Source of the DNA: Bacteroidota bacterium
GTDB lineage: Bacteria > Bacteroidota > Bacteroidia > Cytophagales > Cytophagaceae
DNA: 64,000 nucleotides
NCBI GenBank assembly: GCA_023428135.1
Contig: JAEYZG010000034.1
Span: forward strand, 1-64,000
Direction: 5' to 3'
Shown here: positions 52,848 through 62,461 of the stretch, piece after piece
Position numbering within the stretch: position 1 is the stretch's first letter
Layout: every line of letters begins with the position of its first letter
The notes under the pieces: generated by a model
The model's database searches: none
Told to the model about the DNA's origin: nothing
Seen by the model: only the letters and a program-made list of their open reading frames with translations
Program-made: the position numbers and the translations under genes

Positions 52848-53375
52848 TTACCCTGAAAGATTGTAAAATGCTTTAACTGCATTATAATCATTAAAATCTA
52901 TAGCTTGCGTTCTGGCATCAGGAATGATTGATGAAGCTTTTGCAATTATTATTCTGAACTTGGTAAATGTAACAGAATTGCTATAATTAGTATTGGTACC
53001 AACGTTTAATAACCTTAATGTATATATATATTCATTTGCTGATCCTTGATAAACAAGACTTCTGGCTTCATAATGACCAGATGGGCCGATGCCTTGTACG
53101 GCATACCAGGAAGTTGCAGCTTCAGTAAAGGGATTATAGTAAGCTAATACTATGCTGGAATCCATTCTGCCGATTGTCATATTAGGAATAACGTAACTCT
53201 GGGATCCACTTGAAAATGTTCTGCTGCCATAGGTATACATTACTACATTCGCATTCCCAGGTTCGCCTTTCGGCCCGACCTCACCTTGTGGGCCTGTTGC
53301 CCCCGGTGTCCCTGCCGGACCAGGAGTACCCTTATCCTCTTTACAGGAAAATAAACATAACATTAAAAAGAGCAT
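52848..53375 (-). CDS. Collagen-like lipoprotein, possible frameshift in the signal peptide
   Basis: The intact frame gives 175 residues: a short signal MLFLMLCLFSC, then a collagen-like stretch GTPGPAGTPGATGPQGEVGP plus a few more triplets, a mature domain, and the tail AIDFNDYNAVKAFYNLSG. The signal lacks the usual basic start. In another frame an ATG at 53412 encodes MKNSFNFSLSIL and is offset by one base. Removing one A in TTAAATG would join the two into a normal lipoprotein signal. Either the gene is frameshifted or translation starts at the internal ATG. The relative at 54132 has a normal signal. Confidence 0.75.
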   Translation of the reverse strand: MLFLMLCLFSCKEDKGTPGPAGTPGATGPQGEVGPKGEPGNANVVMYTYGSRTFSSGSQSYVIPNMTIGRMDSSIVLAYYNPFTEAATSWYAVQGIGPSGHYEARSLVYQGSANEYIYTLRLLNVGTNTNYSNSVTFTKFRIIIAKASSIIPDARTQAIDFNDYNAVKAFYNLSG

Positions 53376-53811
53376 TTAAGATACTCAGGGAAAAATTGAA
53401 ACTGTTTTTCATATTGACACTACATTTAATTGATTTCGTTCTTATAATAATAATTCGATGTTTTATTCCTATTCGAAAATATGTTTTCTCCTGATGTTCC
53501 TCTTGTTGTTTTCAATATTGTTTTTTACAGGTTCAGAGATTACAAGGAGTTGTTAAGTCTTTTCCGTTATGAGCTTTTACCTGAAAACAGTCACCAAAGC
53601 AAGGCCTCGGACATGCATACCCATGACAGAGAATAAGGCTCAGTCACTCAAAATAATCAATAATTAAATGTCCTGCAACCAAATAAGAAACTTTACACCT
53701 CTCTACAATCGTGATTCTTCCAACTTTTATAACTATTCTTTAATTTTTTAAAAAGGATTAGCCATTTAAGTCCCGTTGACGATAATGGACATATTAGGTA
53801 AAATTCTAAAA

Positions 53812-53947
53812 AGACCTCACCCTAAATCCATCTCCTGAAGAAGAGGGACTTTAATGAGTATGTTATTAGTTATATCAGTTTTAATTCAAACATTTTTATC
53901 CTCGACTGTTCCTTTCTCCTTCTGGAAAAGGGTTAGGGATGAGGTTT
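53812..53947. repeat. Inverted pair of dispersed repeats
   Basis: AGACCTCACCCTAAATCC (from 53812) and its complement-like GGGTTAGGGATGAGGTTT (to 53947) face each other, with CTCCTGAAGAAGAGGG and CTCCTTCTGGAAAAGG inside. They belong to the same family as 15179-15211 and 39887-39916. The 756-base gap 53376-54131 holds no gene besides this. Confidence 0.55.
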
Positions 53948-54131
53948 ATTGGCTTTTATACGGGCACTAAACCAATCCTAAAAATTAAATCAATAAAACT
54001 AAAACTGACAACGTCCACCTCCTCAACACCCTAATACTTAAACGATTCGCTATTCCCGCTTCTTTTCACTACTTTAAAGTTATTTTTAATACTCAAGTTT
54101 AAATTTTTAAACTCATACAAAACCAATAGAT

Positions 54132-54746
54132 ATGAAAAACTTAAAATTACTTTCAATTTTATTATTTGCCGTCATCCTTATCACATCGTGCGATAAAAAA
54201 GGTGATCCTGGACCTGCCGGAACCCCTGGAAATACAGGCCCCAAAGGAGAAAAAGGAGATCCTGGAACTTCCAACATCATGTACTCCGATTGGTTTCAAT
54301 ATAAAACTACTTATAATACTTCCAATTTCGCATTAATAAGTATGGAACTGCCCATCGCTCAACTTACAGATGATTTTATAAATAACGGTGGTACCGTTTT
54401 AGTCTTTTTCGGTAATAAACCTGAGGACCAAACTTCTTTTACCGGTATAAAACCTTTGCCTACATGGGGTAAAGAAGGATATCAAAATGTACCGGATCCT
54501 AATGCGGTGCACTTTGAGCTGGACTATACCTATAGCAAAGAATTACTTAATATTAACTTTATCATTACACAAAACCTGACTAAACTTACTGACAAAGATT
54601 ATTTCTTTACTAATGTATTGAATCTAGAGAATACATACTTCCGGTATGTGCTAATACCAGGAGGCGTTAATATCAACAAAAGGGTTGGTCAGATAGATTT
54701 AAAAAATTATCAGGAAGTAAAATCATATTACCACATTACTGAATAA
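54132..54746 (+). CDS. Collagen-like lipoprotein
   Basis: The 204-residue protein has a lipoprotein signal, MKNLKLLSILLFAVILITSC, followed by a collagen-like segment GDPGPAGTPGNTGPKGEKGD, then about 150 residues of strand-rich domain, the conserved FRYVLIPGGVN and the C-terminal tail QIDLKNYQEVKSYYHITE. The family is frequent in Bacteroidota, with unknown function at the cell envelope. It is related to the neighbour at 52848 and to the lipoprotein at 45886. An intrinsic terminator follows. Confidence 0.82.
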   Translation: MKNLKLLSILLFAVILITSCDKKGDPGPAGTPGNTGPKGEKGDPGTSNIMYSDWFQYKTTYNTSNFALISMELPIAQLTDDFINNGGTVLVFFGNKPEDQTSFTGIKPLPTWGKEGYQNVPDPNAVHFELDYTYSKELLNINFIITQNLTKLTDKDYFFTNVLNLENTYFRYVLIPGGVNINKRVGQIDLKNYQEVKSYYHITE

Positions 54747-54769
54747 TGTCATCAAGATTCACTAAACAT

Positions 54770-54799
54770 AATGCCAGTTCATAGGACTGGCATTTTTTA
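54770..54799 (+). terminator. Intrinsic terminator
   Basis: AATGCCAGT and ACTGGCATT form a perfect 9-bp stem with a 7-base loop, followed by TTTTATT. Confidence 0.85.
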
Positions 54800-54970
54800 T
54801 TCCCAGATTAATTTATCAAACATTTACCTAAACCACTTTTTTGAGGGCTGTAAAAAAAAAATGATAGATTGTAGCCTGCCGCCAGATCAAAAACGCTCTC
54901 GTTTTGATAGTATTACCCATTTCAATAATCATTTAAATTATTATCCCCAAAAACAAAGTTCGTTAATGTT

Positions 54971-55974
54971 ATGAAGTACATAAAACTACTCTTTTTACTG
55001 ACATTACTTACCAATGCTGATCTCCTCGCACAGAAGCAGATCTACATTCCTCGTTTTATTACAAATGAGAATATGGATCTGAATAACCCAAATAAGCCGA
55101 CTCTTCCGCTACTATAGAAAACTACGGATTTATTGTATCAAATTAAATCCACCTGTAGCGGCAACAACTGTGACTGTTGTCTTTAAAGGACTTGCAGGAG
55201 AAGCTGATTACAGAGCACTCAATGTTGATAAGGGAGGTTGGAGATTTGTTTTTGTTGCATTACTTGAGGACGGAACAAGAGTATACAGTAATACTGGTGC
55301 AGCAAATGTTCAAAACAATATTAATCCTGAAGCAAGCCTTTCTTTTAACTGCCCCGACAAATGTGAAAAATTATAACTGAGAGTATCAGGAACGCCTCAG
55401 CAACATTGGAGGCATGCATGGGATGACAATAACGGCAATGATGAACAATGGTCTTATAAATTTAAATTTCATAATACCAATCTTCAGGGAATCTTTAATA
55501 CTCCTATCAAAGACATTACACTTACCTACAATATCGTTATGAAGCCGGCTAAACAATAGCATGGGGAAATGGTGCATACATTTATTCAGAATTAAGTATA
55601 AATACGCTTACAGCCAACTAGGCCAATATCCTTCCAGATCAAAGGATGGGGATCAATATACTATCAAACAGGCTTTAAAATATACCAAAAACGCTACTGA
55701 ATCTGCACAGTTGACACTTATCTTTAACATTAGAATACAGGAAGAAGTCGTGGCGGGAGTTGTACCTGATAATGCAGGCAATAAACTTAAAATCTATCCC
55801 AATCCTACAGCTGGAGTGATCAAATGGGATTCTCAACAAGATTGGCAGCTTATGAATGCAACAGGACATGAATTGAAAAAAGGGAATGATACTTCTCTTG
55901 ATCTTTCCGGATATACAAATGGTTTGTATATACTAAAATTGGGTGACTTTATTATGCCAGTTATCAAAGAATAA
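54971..55974 (+). pseudogene. Disrupted T9SS-exported protein (DUF6055-like)
   Basis: An ATG at 54971 opens MKYIKLLFLLTLLTNADLLA, a signal peptide, then NENMDLNNPNK, but the frame stops at 55116. Continuation is found in other frames: SSATIENYGFIVSN, then VTVVFKGLAGEADYRALNVD through CPDKCEKL, where an in-frame TAA at 55374 interrupts LRVSGTPQQHWRHAWDDNNG. After a stop in the next part, the tail with YPNPTAGVIKW and LSGYTNGLYILKLGDF (a type IX sorting domain) ends at 55974. At least five disruptions are needed to restore one protein. The order of pieces resembles proteins with the 'QHWRHAWDD' motif. It is surely non-functional as a single product. Confidence 0.82.
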
Positions 55975-56433
55975 AAATTTCTTTAGCATATAAAAATATC
56001 CTGCAGTGTATTCATCTGCAGGATATTTAACAATCAGACTTTGGAAGATACTTCCGCTCCTAGTTGTTTTAGGAAACCAGATATTCCACCTCCTGGAATT
56101 TTTTCAACATTCTTAACTTAATTATTTCTGAGATTAATAAAGGATCGATTCTCAAAAAAAATGAAGTATTTATTAATATTTTTCCCCCTATGATGATTAG
56201 AATATTGCCGATCGAAATTTACACTAATGCATCCCTCTTCGAATCAATTCTATGGATCAAGAGCTCCTTGGATTTTATTGTACAAACATTAACAAACGTG
56301 CCTTGTTTAGGCTTTGTGAGTCATGTTTCTTTAGAATCAGTAAAAAATTGACAAAACTTAACTTCTGATTCAATGGAATTTATATAATTTTGAAAATTAT
56401 CTATGAAGGGAAGATTTGAGATTAAATAAAATT
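55975..56433. other. Gap with a hairpin terminator after the pseudogene
   Basis: AAATATCCTGCAG (55994-56006) and CTGCAGGATATTT (56016-56028) form a perfect 13-bp stem with a 9-base loop. It was probably the terminator of the now broken gene. The remaining 400 bases are AT-rich with no gene recognised. Confidence 0.55.
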
Positions 56434-57969
56434 ATGTCAACTTTTAAGAATGTTATAAGACTGAATGAATTCACAGGCAAAAGATATTTTTTTTTATTGT
56501 TACTGGTGTCAGCTTTTGTATCAAAGGCACAGGATTCAACACAAGTACAAAAGGATACAATAGCTAAGAAAACTGAAGAACAGAAATCTTACTATGTAGA
56601 AGCTGGTTCTTATGGCACCAAAAGAGACCCGACACCTCCGGAATACACCAGGCAATTCAATAAAACAGGTATTAAGGGAGTTGAAAAAATAAGCTGGCTT
56701 GATGTAGGTCTGGACAACAGAACCCGTTTTGAATATCGTCAATATGATATAAGAAGGCCATTTCTTACAACAGACTACCCTATACTATTCAGAACACGAG
56801 CCTATGTAGGCATTAAGGATGTGTTGGATCCTTTTCGATTTGCAGTGGAAATGAGTGATGCTTTCAGAGTACATAGCAAGTTTCCCAGGGACAACAGAGA
56901 CTTTAACCGGGTAGAACCCATTTCCATTTATGCTGAACTACATTTTAAAAAAGCTTTAGGCAAAGATCCCTATGGAAACAACAGGCCTGCATATGTGCGA
57001 TTCGGAAGGCAGAATTTTGAATTTCTGGATAGACGATTGATTGGCTCAAACCAATGGCGCAATACCACCAATACCTTTACTGGTTTCAGGGCAGCTTTAG
57101 GACAGGATAAAAATGACTGGCAGATTGATTTGCTTGCATTAAAACCTTTGGTCAGGCTTATGACAGAACTTGATACAGCAGATCATCAAACTCAATTTGG
57201 GGCAGCAATTTTTCACTGGAGAAAATGGTCAAGAATCATTACTATTGAACCTTATCTTTTGTATTTAAGACAAAAACCTAACTCTCAGGATACCATACGT
57301 GATCGCCGCATTTATAACATTGGAACAAGGGTTTATGGCTGGCTGACCAAGGAAATAAATTACGATGTAACATACAATCAGCAATTAGGAACGGACAACA
57401 ATAAAAAGCAAAGAGCTTATGCCATCACAGCTGAAATCGGTTATAAATTTCAATATGGATGGAAACCCCGATTCAGTTTATTTTATGGCTATGCAAGTGG
57501 AGACCGAAACCCTAATGACAACGTAAACAACAGATTTGAACGTTTCTATGGATTCGCCCGCCCATGGTCTGCTGATGATTATATAGTTATGGAAAATATT
57601 ATAGCTCCCAAAGCAAGAGTAGAGTTTGAACCAGGAAAGAAAATAAAAGCAGATATTTCTTACAGCTTCTATTGGCTTGCCAGCAGGACAGACAGATTCA
57701 ATAACTTATTCAACGTTCCCACTAACCCAGATGCTCCAAACAGGGATAAAACAGGACAAAGTGGAGTGTACCTGGGCCACGGTCCGGATGGGCGTATAAG
57801 GTTTGAAGTTTTAAAATTTATCAAGACTGCAATAGGATACTCACATTACTTTAACGGAACCTTTGTTAAAAACCGACAAGAAGTTGCATACAACAATTCT
57901 ACCTTGGGTTCAAATTTCTTTTACATAGAAACCATGGTTAACTTCTTTGATATCTTCAAGAAATGGTGA
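56434..57969 (+). CDS. Alginate-export-like outer-membrane porin
   Basis: The open frame could extend to a TTG at 56416, but the ATG at 56434 is preferred. The roughly 511-residue protein has an export signal (ending VSKAQD). The mature sequence is strand-rich, with the pattern of the alginate export family: WLDVGLDNRTRFEYRQYD, AYVRFGRQNFEFLDRRLIGS, and a C-terminal GRIRFEVLKFIKTAIGYSHYFNG. In other bacteria AlgE-type barrels export polysaccharide or act as porins. No alginate synthesis genes are nearby, so the substrate is open. Confidence 0.8.
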   Translation: MSTFKNVIRLNEFTGKRYFFLLLLVSAFVSKAQDSTQVQKDTIAKKTEEQKSYYVEAGSYGTKRDPTPPEYTRQFNKTGIKGVEKISWLDVGLDNRTRFEYRQYDIRRPFLTTDYPILFRTRAYVGIKDVLDPFRFAVEMSDAFRVHSKFPRDNRDFNRVEPISIYAELHFKKALGKDPYGNNRPAYVRFGRQNFEFLDRRLIGSNQWRNTTNTFTGFRAALGQDKNDWQIDLLALKPLVRLMTELDTADHQTQFGAAIFHWRKWSRIITIEPYLLYLRQKPNSQDTIRDRRIYNIGTRVYGWLTKEINYDVTYNQQLGTDNNKKQRAYAITAEIGYKFQYGWKPRFSLFYGYASGDRNPNDNVNNRFERFYGFARPWSADDYIVMENIIAPKARVEFEPGKKIKADISYSFYWLASRTDRFNNLFNVPTNPDAPNRDKTGQSGVYLGHGPDGRIRFEVLKFIKTAIGYSHYFNGTFVKNRQEVAYNNSTLGSNFFYIETMVNFFDIFKKW

Positions 57970-58163
57970 TTATTTAAATCAGGATAATATATTTTGTTGT
58001 CATCTTTGCATATCAAAAAGCTTTGATGACGAATTAGTTTTTACCATTACTCTAACGTATCAAATAACTTCAATCAAAAAACTAACCGGCACCACCAACG
58101 ACACAACAACCAAAAACCTAACTATCAATACATTAACCCTATATCCACTCTATTTATAAATTC

Positions 58164-58192
58164 TTTGAATTTCATAAAATAACTTATATTTG
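58164..58192 (+). promoter_or_regulatory. Promoter of the DUF4197 gene
   Basis: TTTG at 58164-58167 and TATATTTG at 58185-58192 are 17 bases apart and match the -33 and -7 elements of Bacteroidota promoters. Transcription would start at about 58199, about 84 bases before the ATG. It lies in the 313-base gap 57970-58282, which shows nothing else. Confidence 0.6.
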
Positions 58193-58282
58193 CAATAATC
58201 AACTTTTTCAAAAGTCCGTATAGCAATATATCAGATTAAAAGGAGTTTCCTGATCTGAATGAACACCAATTATTAACATGTT

Positions 58283-59026
58283 ATGATAAAAAAATTAAGC
58301 TTACTTTTTTTAATTGCAGGAAGCATTTTCATGACTTCCTGTGAAGAGCTGGGCATAGATCCTTCTCTATCTCAGGACGAAGTCGTTCAGGGTTTAAAAG
58401 AGGCCTTAAGAGTAGGAACAGACACCTCAGTAACCATGCTCAACAAAACAGACGGTTATTTTAAAGATGAGGCCGTTAAAATATTACTTCCTCCGGAAGT
58501 TCAAATGATACAGAACAATCTGAATTCCATGGGCATATCTGCAGTTGTGCAGCCTCTAATCGATCAATTGGTTTTAAAGATTAACAGATCAGCTGAAGAT
58601 GCTGCATCAGAAGCAAAACCCATATTTGTTAATGCAATTACCAACATGTCCATTACAGATGGATTAAGTATCCTGAATGGGAGCGATTCTGCCGCCACAT
58701 CTTATTTGAGAACCAATACTTATTCAGATTTAAAAGGTCTTTTTGCTCCTAAAATTGACAACTCCTTAAATAAACCTCTGGTAGGTAATGTATCAGCAGC
58801 CTCTTCGTACTCACAGATTGTAACTAAATACAACGAAACAGCTGAAATTTTAAACAAAGTTCCGTTTGGATCAAGATTCACTATTGTAAATCCTAATTTA
58901 AGCGATTATGTTACAGGCAAGGCATTGACCGGTTTATTCATCAAGGTTGCAGATGAGGAAAAAGCAATCAGAACAGATCCAGTAGCACGCGTCACGGATA
59001 TTCTGAAGAAAGTATTCTCAAAATAG
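58283..59026 (+). CDS. DUF4197 lipoprotein
   Basis: The 247-residue protein has a lipoprotein signal with box FMTSC (Cys20), then the DUF4197 pattern: EVVQGLKEALRVGTDTSVTM, YFKDEAVKILLPPEVQMI, and SAATSYLRTNTYSDLKGLF. The function is unknown. It is likely outer-membrane attached. A promoter and a clean terminator frame it as a single-gene unit. Confidence 0.9.
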   Translation: MIKKLSLLFLIAGSIFMTSCEELGIDPSLSQDEVVQGLKEALRVGTDTSVTMLNKTDGYFKDEAVKILLPPEVQMIQNNLNSMGISAVVQPLIDQLVLKINRSAEDAASEAKPIFVNAITNMSITDGLSILNGSDSAATSYLRTNTYSDLKGLFAPKIDNSLNKPLVGNVSAASSYSQIVTKYNETAEILNKVPFGSRFTIVNPNLSDYVTGKALTGLFIKVADEEKAIRTDPVARVTDILKKVFSK

Positions 59027-59046
59027 CATCCTAAGTAATCTAAATA

Positions 59047-59083
59047 AAAAATACCTGAAGACAATTCTTCAGGTATTTTTTTA
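59047..59083 (+). terminator. Intrinsic terminator after DUF4197
   Basis: AAAAATACCTGAAG and CTTCAGGTATTTTT form a perfect 14-bp stem with a 6-base loop, followed by more T. Confidence 0.88.
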
Positions 59084-59206
59084 TTAGAAAAGCGTGAGAA
59101 TAGATATTCTGGCACTTCCTACAATTATTGAATTATGGATTCAAGAATACTTACTATCCTACGAGACCAGGCTATTCTAAAAAACAATCTTCATTAATCT
59201 TCATTT

Positions 59207-60349
59207 TTAATTTACCCTTTGACCGATTCTGTCTAATGCCTTGCTCCAGTATAGGTACATAGCTTTTCCTTTCACGAGCTTTTCTGGTAAAAGTCCCCAG
59301 TATCTTGAATCTAATGAATTGTGTCTATTGTCTCCCATCATGAAAAAGTAATTTTCTTTAAACTCGTATGACATGATCGGGTATCCATTTACTAATAATC
59401 CTGACTCTGTCCTTTCCACTAAAGTATTTTCGAGCTCAATACATCTCAGGTATAAATCAATTGTTTTCTCTGTTAAAGATATCTTATCTCCTTTTTTCGG
59501 AATATATATGGGACCATAAAAATCAACATTCCATTTATAATTTTCGGATTTGGGATATACTCTTTCCTCCGCTTCTCCTTCAATACTGAATGCTGGAGAA
59601 AACGTCTTAATAAATTCTGAAGACATAAAGACTTCAGCTTGTTTTTCACCCAGGAAGAATATATAGGTATCTGGAGATACCCTGAAATATTCGCTCATTC
59701 CAATCCCGCATTTTTTTACAAGCTCTGAATTAATATCAGAGCCATCTGTAATAGCATAATATCTTAACTTAATTGGCACATCATCCAATTTGTTTCCGTT
59801 GATAAAGACGTTACTTTTCTTTATTTCCAAACTTTCACCAGGTAAACCAATACATCTCTGAATGTAATACGTCTTTAAATCTTCCGGGTACAAGAAAACT
59901 GCCACGTCTTTCCTCTCGATTAACTTAGTGTTACTTACAGCCACTTTATCACCAACCACCAAAGCGGGCTCCATTTGTGGTGTTGGTATAACCATAAGAT
60001 TTATTGGCAATCTATCCAGTTTTTCCAGAATAAAATAATTTATAAAAGCTCCATGTAGAATTATGATAAAAACATAAACATACCATTTATCATAATTTAC
60101 CTTCTCATATACTTTATCCCCTTGCACATCGGTATAACCCGATATTATTAAATACAAATAATAGCTGACAACTATAGTCAAAGAAAAAAGAAATAGAATG
60201 AAATTATAAGCTATATTTCGTCCAGTGAAAGATACAAGATAAGCTAATGCATATAGCAATAAACCCTTGCTTACTTTTCTGCTATAAAAATTACCTAATC
60301 CAGGTACTAAAATGTTCAATGCTAAACCTAACCACTTCTTTTTTATCAT
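59207..60349 (-). CDS. Signal peptidase I homologue lacking catalytic Ser and Lys
   Basis: The 380-residue protein has an N-terminal multi-pass membrane part (residues 8-110, opening GLALNILVPGLGNFYSRKVS) and a LepB-like periplasmic domain. The box that normally reads PSxSMxPTL is PTPQMEPAL, with Gln125 in place of the nucleophile. The box with the general-base Lys (KRxIGLPG) is QRCIGLPG, with Gln164. The structural GDNRHNSLDSRYWG box (339-352) and YKWNVDFYGPIYIPKKG are intact. It should not cleave signal peptides by the usual mechanism. A true signal peptidase must exist elsewhere in the genome. Its role could be regulatory or to hold proteins in the membrane. Confidence 0.88.
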   Translation of the reverse strand: MIKKKWLGLALNILVPGLGNFYSRKVSKGLLLYALAYLVSFTGRNIAYNFILFLFSLTIVVSYYLYLIISGYTDVQGDKVYEKVNYDKWYVYVFIIILHGAFINYFILEKLDRLPINLMVIPTPQMEPALVVGDKVAVSNTKLIERKDVAVFLYPEDLKTYYIQRCIGLPGESLEIKKSNVFINGNKLDDVPIKLRYYAITDGSDINSELVKKCGIGMSEYFRVSPDTYIFFLGEKQAEVFMSSEFIKTFSPAFSIEGEAEERVYPKSENYKWNVDFYGPIYIPKKGDKISLTEKTIDLYLRCIELENTLVERTESGLLVNGYPIMSYEFKENYFFMMGDNRHNSLDSRYWGLLPEKLVKGKAMYLYWSKALDRIGQRVN

Positions 60350-60871
60350 AACTCCAAAATTTTATGCAATTCCAAATATCGGTTCAGCATCAACTCTTAC
60401 CTTACTTCTCCAAAGGTTCATTCTAAATATAAAGATCATTACCTTCTATCAGAGGCGATGCCTTATACAAAGATAAAAAATTATTTGTCACTCATAGTGC
60501 TAGTCTATCGACTAGTTTATTTACAACATATTTTTCCTGTTTAATACTTGCGATAGGACTTCCCGGAAATAAAAATTAAATCTTTAACCAGACATTCAAT
60601 CACTAGATCCTTTTGATCTTAAGTAAGCTTATAATTAACGAGAGTTTCATGATGGAAAACATTTGCCAATATCCTCCTCTCCAATTTGCTTTAAGTATAT
60701 CCCATCTATTTAAAACTACCGATAAAAAGCATTAAAATGACATATATCTTGAGAACAAATTCACAAAAGCAATGTTCTTTACTCTTAAAAGTAATCCAAT
60801 GATTATAAACCATTTATTGGAGAATTTACATTCTGCATTATTCATCTCAATTGAATTTAAATATCTAAAAA
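60350..60871. other. 521-base intergenic region between divergent genes
   Basis: This AT-rich gap contains no convincing open frame, repeat or RNA gene. It must hold promoters for the signal peptidase homologue and the FAD oxidoreductase, but no clear consensus element was found. Confidence 0.35.
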
Positions 60872-62269
60872 ATGAAAATAGATCAAGCTTTGGTAATGGA
60901 ATTTCAATCCGGGTTAAGAGGTAAACTGATTCTACCGGATAATATTGAGTATGAGGATGTACGTAAAGTGTATAATGGAATGATCAGTAAAAAGCCTGCA
61001 ATGATAGTAATGTGTGCAGATGTTGCTGATATTATCCATTGTGTAAATTTTGCAAGGGAAAACAACATACTGCTAGCGGTCAGAAGTGGTGGGCATAATG
61101 CCGGAGGATTAGGCATATGCGATGACGGCTTGGTCATCGATTTGTCCCTTCTTAAATATACCAAGGTTGATCCTGAAGCGAAGACGGCAATTGTTGGTGC
61201 AGGATGTACATGGGGAGATGTCGATCATGCTACCCATATTTTCGGACTTGCCTGCCCCTCAGGAATAATTTCTACAACAGGTGTAGGTGGACTTACACTG
61301 GGAGGTGGTATAGGTCACCTTACACGTCATTATGGACTTACTATTGATAATTTGTTATCAATAGATCTTGTAAAGGCAGATGGAAGTTTTATAACAGCAG
61401 ATGCAAATCAAAACCAGGATCTGTTCTGGGCTGTAAGAGGAGGTGGTGGTAACTTTGGAGTTGTCACAGCATTTAAATTTAAATTAAATCCCGTCAATGT
61501 TGTTTTTGGAGGCCCAGTTTTATGGGACCTGAGTGAGACAACAGAGGTTTTGAAATGGTACCGGGAATTTATTTTAAAGGCACCTGATGAATTAAGTGGA
61601 TTTTTTAATTTCATTACAGTTCCTCCTGTAGCGCCGTTTCCGGAAAATCTCCACATGAAAAAAATGTGTGGAGTAGTATGGAACTATACAGGTCCACTGG
61701 GAAAAGCAGAAGAAATATTCAAACCTATAAGAAACTTCAGAAAACCAGCTCTGGACCTTACCGGCCCTATGCCTTATACAGCTTTACAAACCATGTTTGA
61801 TGATCTTTATCCAACAGGATATCAATGGTACTGGAGAGCAGATTTCATTAAGGAAATTCCGGATGAAGCTATAGAAATTCATAAAAAATTTTCAGCAAAG
61901 CTACCTTCTTTGCATTCCACTATGCATATGTATCCTATCAATGGAGCTGCTTCACGCATTGGCAAAAAAAATACAGCATGGGCATTCAGAGACGCCAACT
62001 GGTCTATGGTGATTGTAGGTGTAGACCCTGACCCTGCAAACAAGGAAAAAATAACCAAGTGGACTAAAGAATACTGGGATGCATTGCACCCATATTCTGA
62101 AGGTGCTGCTTATGTAAATTTTATGATGGATGAAGGAGATGCCCGCATAAAGGCTACCTATGGCGACAATTACACCAAACTTGTTGAGGTAAAAAATAAA
62201 TACGATCCTGAAAATTTATTCAGAGTGAATCAAAATATATTGCCATCTATAAAGAAGGTAAAGGCATGA
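60872..62269 (+). CDS. FAD-binding oxidoreductase with BBE domain
   Basis: The 465-residue protein has a PCMH-type FAD domain with the motif RSGGHNAGG (His for covalent flavin linkage), then GVGGLTLGGGIGHLTRHYGL and DLFWAVRGGGGNFGVVTAF, and a C-terminal berberine bridge-like segment YVNFMMDEGD...YDPENLFRVNQNI. It probably oxidises an alcohol, sugar or amine using oxygen. There is no signal peptide. The substrate is unknown. Confidence 0.92.
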   Translation: MKIDQALVMEFQSGLRGKLILPDNIEYEDVRKVYNGMISKKPAMIVMCADVADIIHCVNFARENNILLAVRSGGHNAGGLGICDDGLVIDLSLLKYTKVDPEAKTAIVGAGCTWGDVDHATHIFGLACPSGIISTTGVGGLTLGGGIGHLTRHYGLTIDNLLSIDLVKADGSFITADANQNQDLFWAVRGGGGNFGVVTAFKFKLNPVNVVFGGPVLWDLSETTEVLKWYREFILKAPDELSGFFNFITVPPVAPFPENLHMKKMCGVVWNYTGPLGKAEEIFKPIRNFRKPALDLTGPMPYTALQTMFDDLYPTGYQWYWRADFIKEIPDEAIEIHKKFSAKLPSLHSTMHMYPINGAASRIGKKNTAWAFRDANWSMVIVGVDPDPANKEKITKWTKEYWDALHPYSEGAAYVNFMMDEGDARIKATYGDNYTKLVEVKNKYDPENLFRVNQNILPSIKKVKA

Positions 62270-62325
62270 GAAATGCGACAATAGCTATTTATTAAGCAAT
62301 GGTCATTTTAAAGAATCATTAAACG

Positions 62326-62360
62326 TAGAAGGTCTCTATACTAGGGGCCTTCTATTTTGA
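62326..62360 (+). terminator. Intrinsic terminator candidate
   Basis: TAGAAGG and CCTTCTA form the base of a stem-loop (62326-62354), followed by TTTTG. It lies after the FAD oxidoreductase gene. Confidence 0.6.
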
Positions 62361-62461
62361 GTTATAACGCCATCATTAACCCAAAAATGTTGTGGAAGTC
62401 TCAACATGCCCTCGCTAATCATTTTCTGTAAGCGGAGTACCTTAAATCCTTTTTTTTTGAT

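Noticed and set aside
60872..62269. Bicovalently bound FAD (second linkage by cysteine in GLACPSG)
   Set aside because: By motif alignment this cysteine does not fall at the position of the second linkage in berberine bridge enzyme; only the histidine link is supported.
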